From: Betaproteobacteria bacterium | Lineage (GTDB): Bacteria; Pseudomonadota; Gammaproteobacteria; Burkholderiales; SG8-39 | Direction: 5' to 3' | Assembly (NCBI GenBank): GCA_009693345.1 | Contig: SHXL01000025.1 | Location: 1-19,514, forward strand | Length of the DNA: 19,514 bases | Shown here: one piece after another, positions 15,372-19,514 of the stretch | How positions within the stretch are numbered: the stretch's first letter is position 1 | Layout of the letters: each line of letters starts with the position of its first letter | Position numbers and translations under genes: made by a program | Notes under the pieces: model-generated | The model's database searches: none | Told to the model about the DNA's origin: nothing | Seen by the model: only the letters and a program-made list of their open reading frames with translations

Positions 15372-16036
15372 ATCTGGCGCTGTTTGATCTTGACAACACC
15401 CTGCTCGCCTGCGACAGCGACTACGAGTGGGGCCAGTTCCTGGTGGATCGCGGCGTGCTCGACCGGCATGCGTACGAGGCTCAGAACGCCGCGTATTACG
15501 AGCAGTACAAAGCCGGCACGCTCGACATTCACGAGTTCCTCGGTTTCGCGCTGCGGCCGCTGGCCGAACACACTCCCGAGGACCTCGATCGCTGGCATGC
15601 CGATTTCATGGCCACCCGCATCCGCCCTTCGATTTCCGCGGCGGCGAGGTCGCTGGTGCGCCGCCACCTGGCGGCCGGCGACCTGTGCGCCGTGGTCACC
15701 GCCACCAACAGTTTCGTCACCGGCCCGATCGCGCGCGAGTTCGGCGTGCCGCACCTGGTGGCAACCGAACCCGAGCGGCACGCCGGACGTTTCACCGGCG
15801 GCGTCGCGGGAATACCCTGTTTCCGGGAAGGCAAGATCACGCGCGTCGAAGATTGGCTCGCCGCCCAGGGGCGCCGGCTGCAGGACTTTCCGCAAAGCAC
15901 CTTCTACAGCGATTCGCACAATGACCTGGCGCTCCTGGAGCGCGTTACGCGTCCGGTCGCGGTCGATCCCGACCCGAAACTGGCGGCCGTGGCCCGGGCG
16001 CGAGGCTGGCCCGCAGTTTCCCTCCGGTTTCCCTGA
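15368..16036 (+). CDS. HAD-superfamily subclass IB hydrolase (SerB-like phosphatase)
   Basis: A 222-residue HAD phosphatase. Motif I is FDLDNT, with nucleophile Asp7 and Asp9. Motif II is VTATNS (a Thr in VVTATN), and motif IV is YSDSHNDLALL with its Ser-Asp-x-x-Asn-Asp arrangement. The helical cap between motifs (YEQYKAGTLDIHEFLGFALR) is typical of the HAD-IB group near phosphoserine phosphatase. A small phosphomonoester substrate is likely; true SerB function is not shown, and L-histidinol phosphatase or phosphatidylglycerophosphatase activities occur in relatives. It overlaps hda by ATGA and precedes pcnB by 17 bp, in the same run. Confidence 0.92.
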   Translation: MNLALFDLDNTLLACDSDYEWGQFLVDRGVLDRHAYEAQNAAYYEQYKAGTLDIHEFLGFALRPLAEHTPEDLDRWHADFMATRIRPSISAAARSLVRRHLAAGDLCAVVTATNSFVTGPIAREFGVPHLVATEPERHAGRFTGGVAGIPCFREGKITRVEDWLAAQGRRLQDFPQSTFYSDSHNDLALLERVTRPVAVDPDPKLAAVARARGWPAVSLRFP

Positions 16037-16053
16037 GATAATCCGGGCCCGCG

Positions 16054-17388
16054 ATGATCAAGCGCTTCATCCGCCGCGTGTTCGGCCTCGACGCCCCCGG
16101 GCCGCAGCGCGTGCCCCAGGCCCGCCACGGCGTCACGCGCAATGCCATCAGTCCGAGCGCACTCAAGGTCTGCGACGTGCTCGCGGACCGCGGCTATGCA
16201 GCCTACGTGGTGGGCGGCGCGGTGCGCGACATCCTGCTGGGCATCGCCCCGAAGGACTTCGATGTTGCCACCGATGCGCGGCCAGAGCAGATCAAGCCGC
16301 TTTTCCGCCGCGCATTGCTGATCGGGCGGCGCTTTCGCCTGGTGCATGTGATGCTGGGCCCGGAGACGATCGAAGTCTCGACCTTCCGCGCCGCGGACAG
16401 CCAGTCGGCGGAAAAGGATGAGCACGGCCGCGTGCTGCGCGACAACGTATTCGGCACGGTGGAGGAAGACGCGCGGCGACGCGATTTCACCGTCAACGCG
16501 CTTTATTACGATTGCAAGTCGGGCGAGCTGGTTGACTATCACGGCGGCCTGGCCGACCTGAAGAAGCGCACGCTGCGCATCATCGGCGACCCGGAGACTC
16601 GCTATCGCGAGGACCCGGTGCGCATGCTGCGCGCGGTGCGGCTGGGCGCGAAACTCGGCCTGTCGATCGACGCCTCGACGCGCGCCCCGATCAAGCGCCT
16701 CGCGCCTCTGCTCGAGCATGTGCCGCCGCCGCGCCTGTTCGAGGAGATGCTCAAGCTCCTGCTCTCAGGCCATGCCAACGCCTGTCTGCGCCAGCTGCGC
16801 CATGAGGGACTGCACAAAGGCATGCTGCCGCTGCTCGACGTGATCCTCGACCAGCCGCTGGGCGAGCGCTTCGTCACCCTGGCGCTGGCGCAGACGGACG
16901 AGCGGGTCCTGGCTGACCGTTCGGTGTCGCCGGCGTTCCTGTTTGCCGCGCTCCTCTGGCACGAGGTGCTGGCGGCATGGAAGGCGCGCGAGAAGCGCGG
17001 CGAGCGGCGCATTGCCGCGCTCGAGGCCTCGATGGACGACGTGCTAGATGCGCAAAGCGGCAAGCTCGCCATCACCCGCCGGCTCACCGCCACCATGCGC
17101 GAGGTATGGGCGATGCAGCCGCGCTTCGAGGAACGCTCGGGGCAGCGCCCGCACCGGCTGCTCGAGCTGCCGCGGTTCCGCATGGCCTACGATTTCATGG
17201 CGCTGCGGGCCGCCAGCGGCGAAGTGCCCGCGGAGCTGGAATCCTGGTGGCGCGCATTCCAGAGCGCGGACGCGGAAACGCGCGAGGAAATGCTCCTGCC
17301 CGACACCGGGCCGCAGAAGAAGCGGCGCCGCAGGCGCCGCGGCAAGAAGCCCGCGGGCCCGACCGACCCGGGCGCGCCGCCGGCATGA
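16054..17388 (+). CDS. pcnB: poly(A) polymerase I
   Basis: A 444-residue class II nucleotidyltransferase. It adds 3' poly(A) tails that promote RNA decay. The head reads YVVGGAVRDILLG, then KDFDVATDA with catalytic Asp68 and Asp70. RRDFTVNALYYD and the RNA-binding blocks RYREDPVRMLRAVRLGAKLG follow. The C-terminus is very basic (KKRRRRRRGKK, then a Pro/Gly-rich tail), as in PcnB, and distinguishes it from CCA-adding enzymes along with RHGRVLRDNVFG-like text after the head. Its TGA overlaps the folK ATG (ATGA). Confidence 0.95.
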   Translation: MIKRFIRRVFGLDAPGPQRVPQARHGVTRNAISPSALKVCDVLADRGYAAYVVGGAVRDILLGIAPKDFDVATDARPEQIKPLFRRALLIGRRFRLVHVMLGPETIEVSTFRAADSQSAEKDEHGRVLRDNVFGTVEEDARRRDFTVNALYYDCKSGELVDYHGGLADLKKRTLRIIGDPETRYREDPVRMLRAVRLGAKLGLSIDASTRAPIKRLAPLLEHVPPPRLFEEMLKLLLSGHANACLRQLRHEGLHKGMLPLLDVILDQPLGERFVTLALAQTDERVLADRSVSPAFLFAALLWHEVLAAWKAREKRGERRIAALEASMDDVLDAQSGKLAITRRLTATMREVWAMQPRFEERSGQRPHRLLELPRFRMAYDFMALRAASGEVPAELESWWRAFQSADAETREEMLLPDTGPQKKRRRRRRGKKPAGPTDPGAPPA

Positions 17389-17879
17389 CCGTCGCCGACA
17401 GGGTTGTCGCCTACATTGGGCTGGGAGCCAACATCGGCGAACCGCGCCGGCAGTTGCAGGCCGCGCTGCAGGAAATCGGTGCATTGCCGAAAACCCGCAT
17501 CACCAAGACGTCGGGTTTCTACCGCAGTGCTCCGGTTGGTCACCTCGACCAGCCGGAATTCCTCAATGCAGTGGCTGAGCTCGATACGGAACTCTCGCCC
17601 GGCGCGCTCCTTGAAAATCTCCAGGAAATTGAAAAGAGCCACGGCAGGGAGCGCCCATTTGCCGGTGCGCCGCGCACGCTCGATCTCGACCTGCTGCTCT
17701 ACGGCAATGAAACCATCGCTTCGGCACGCCTCACCGTGCCGCATCCGCGCATGCATGAGCGCGCCTTCGTGTTGAAGCCCTTGCTCGAGCTTGATTCCGT
17801 GATTTCAGTTCCGGGAAAGGGATTGGCGAATACCTTCCTCTCCGCCTGCAGTTCGCAGAAGATCGAAAGGATTGACTGA
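17385..17879 (+). CDS. folK: 2-amino-4-hydroxy-6-hydroxymethyldihydropteridine diphosphokinase
   Basis: A 164-residue pyrophosphokinase of folate synthesis, transferring diphosphate from ATP to 6-hydroxymethyl-dihydropterin. It starts MTVADRVVAYIGLGANIGEP, has FYRSAPVGHLDQPEFLNAV, and carries the HPPK signature GAPRTLDLDLL (residues 94-104) with metal-binding Asp100 and Asp102. The C-terminal VPHPRMHERAFVLKPLLEL is also typical. The ATG overlaps the pcnB stop. The gene ends 7 bp before the kinase ATG. Confidence 0.96.
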   Translation: MTVADRVVAYIGLGANIGEPRRQLQAALQEIGALPKTRITKTSGFYRSAPVGHLDQPEFLNAVAELDTELSPGALLENLQEIEKSHGRERPFAGAPRTLDLDLLLYGNETIASARLTVPHPRMHERAFVLKPLLELDSVISVPGKGLANTFLSACSSQKIERID

Positions 17880-17886
17880 CCGCGCG

Positions 17887-18519
<633 letters not shown>

Positions 18520-18524
18520 ACACC

Positions 18525-19322
18525 ATGCGTATCGTGCGCCAGATCGAAGAGTTGCGCCGCGCGGCCGCGGATTTTCCCGGGCTGGCATTCGTGCCGACGA
18601 TGGGCGGCCTGCACGACGGCCACATCGCCCTGATGCACCTCGCGCGCGGCACGGCGCGCCATGTCGCAGCGAGCATATTCGTCAACCGGCTGCAGTTCGC
18701 GCCGAGCGAGGACTTCGCCAGCTATCCGCGCACTTTCGAGGCCGATTGCGCCAAACTGCGCGCCGCGTCGGTCGACCTGCTTTTTGCGCCGGACGACACC
18801 GTCCTCTATCCGGAGCCCCAGGCATTCATCGTCGAACCGCCGGCGATTGCCGGCGAGCTGGAAGGGCGCTTCCGGCCGCGCTTCTTCCACGGCGTGGCCA
18901 CCGTGGTGCTCAAGCTGTTCAATTGCGTGCAGCCCCGCATCGCCGTGTTCGGCAAGAAGGACTACCAGCAGCTGCACGTCGTGCGCGCCATGGTGCGCCA
19001 GCTGAACCTGCCGATCGACGTCCTGGCCGGCGAAACCGTGCGCGAACCCGATGGCCTTGCTCTGAGCTCGCGCAATTCCTACCTTAGCGCCACGGAACGC
19101 GCCGAGGCACCGCACCTGCAGCGCGTCCTGCAAAAGGTGAAAAACGGCATGGCTTGCGGGAACGCGGTACGGGAACTCGTTGCAGCAGGCTGGCAACCGG
19201 ACTATGTCGAAGTGCGCAGGCGCAGCGACCTTGGCCCGCCGCAAGGCGACGACCGGGAACTGGTCGCCCTCGCGGCGGCGCGCCTCGGCGGCACGCGCCT
19301 AATCGACAACCTGGAGTTCTAG
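18525..19322 (+). CDS. panC: pantothenate synthetase
   Basis: A 265-residue ATP-dependent ligase joining pantoate and beta-alanine. From ATG 18525 it reads MRIVRQIEELRRAAADFPGL, then VPTMGGLHDGH with the class I HxGH-type motif HDGH (30-33). SIFVNRLQFAPSEDFASYPR, GKKDYQQLHVVRAMVRQLN and the KMSKS-like region ALSSRNSYLS are present. In the block usually SIFVNPLQF, Pro is replaced by Arg, a small deviation. The length is slightly short of the common 280. TTG 18516, overlapping the kinase stop, is an alternative start three codons upstream. panB, which supplies pantoate, is not in the window. Confidence 0.94.
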   Translation: MRIVRQIEELRRAAADFPGLAFVPTMGGLHDGHIALMHLARGTARHVAASIFVNRLQFAPSEDFASYPRTFEADCAKLRAASVDLLFAPDDTVLYPEPQAFIVEPPAIAGELEGRFRPRFFHGVATVVLKLFNCVQPRIAVFGKKDYQQLHVVRAMVRQLNLPIDVLAGETVREPDGLALSSRNSYLSATERAEAPHLQRVLQKVKNGMACGNAVRELVAAGWQPDYVEVRRRSDLGPPQGDDRELVALAAARLGGTRLIDNLEF

Positions 19323-19333
19323 GAGGGGTAACG

Positions 19334-19351
19334 GGGGAACCTGGGTTCCCC
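19334..19351. terminator. GC hairpin after panC, possible transcription end
   Basis: GGGGAACC-TG-GGTTCCCC is a perfect 8-bp stem (or a 7-bp stem with a 4-base loop) starting 11 bp after the panC stop. No T-tract follows, so intrinsic termination is not secure. It could be an RNA-stabilising hairpin at the end of the operon. Confidence 0.4.
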
Positions 19352-19368
19352 TGTTCCGAGCACGCTAG

Positions 19369-19514
19369 GGAAACACTGAACAAGTCTCTCGATGCGTTGT
19401 CGAAGTACGAGACGCAAACGGGAGGGTTTGATTGTGAAACAGATGACGTTGGCGGCGGCGAAGGGATTCGAGGTGCATGGTAGAGCGACCCGCAAGGCGG
19501 AATTTCTGGCGCGC
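19369..19514 (+). mobile_element. IS5-family insertion sequence, left end only
   Basis: Foreign-looking sequence starts about 19369 with GGAAACACTGAACAAGTC, similar to the terminal inverted repeats of IS5-type elements as I recall them, and continues into a transposase start. CTAG (19365-19368) just outside would fit the 4-bp target duplication of the IS5 subgroup. The other end lies beyond the window, so boundary and duplication cannot be confirmed. Confidence 0.6.
19434..19514 (+). CDS. IS5-family transposase, N-terminal fragment
   Basis: The first 27 codons, cut by the right edge of the window. From GTG 19434 the frame reads MKQMTLAAAKGFEVHG, then RATRKAEFLAR. The MKQMTLA start and a following K/R-x-x-FL block are typical of IS5-group DDE transposases. 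A good Shine-Dalgarno, GGGAGGG (19420-19426), lies 7 bp upstream. Whether the full transposase is intact cannot be seen. Confidence 0.72.
   Translation, partial: MKQMTLAAAKGFEVHGRATRKAEFLAR

Overview
The window is GC-rich, densely packed bacterial DNA. It looks like a betaproteobacterial chromosome, probably Burkholderiales, Nitrosomonadales or a relative. Three things point there: mrp/apbC divergent from metG, a cluster of purM, AI-2E permease, hda, HAD phosphatase, pcnB, folK, deoxynucleoside kinase and panC, and a Bug/TctC-type periplasmic binding protein. No rRNA, tRNA, CRISPR array or prophage was seen.

Layout. Positions 1-391 (-) hold the 5' part of mrp. It is divergent from metG (459-2561), which is followed after 20 bp by a SulP anion transporter (2582-4309). 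A small pilin-like membrane protein lies convergent on the minus strand (4312-4704). An accessory stretch follows: an acylphosphatase gene broken by a one-base frameshift (4796-5082) and a shortened FAD-oxidoreductase-like protein (from about 5183 or 5251 to 6195) whose 5' end also looks frameshifted. dnaE (6192-9638, -) runs back towards them and is divergent from an EamA/DMT permease (9668-10531). Next come an unrecognised basic-tailed protein (10546-10932) and a Bug/TctC binding protein (10937-11905).

The segment 11902-12654 is a scar. It holds a 5'-truncated M24 peptidase-like remnant, a perfect 34-bp palindrome at its broken end, and an 83-bp AT-rich element bounded by 9-bp inverted repeats. 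Beyond it purM (-) and an AI-2E permease (+) diverge from a 39-bp gap. From the permease to panC (13705-19322) all genes point right with little or no spacing (TAATG, ATGA or short overlaps), which suggests one transcript. This run combines replication-initiation control (Hda), RNA 3' polyadenylation (PcnB), folate (FolK), deoxynucleotide salvage and pantothenate synthesis (PanC). The right edge enters an IS5-family insertion sequence.

Most of the window is housekeeping. No complete new system was found. The points most worth a second look are an Hda lacking about 30 residues between Walker A and Walker B, the palindrome and mini-element at the M24 scar, the pilin-like protein without a prepilin cleavage motif, the two neighbouring single-base lesions near 4.9-5.2 kb, and the absence of panB between the kinase gene and panC, with an IS element just downstream.
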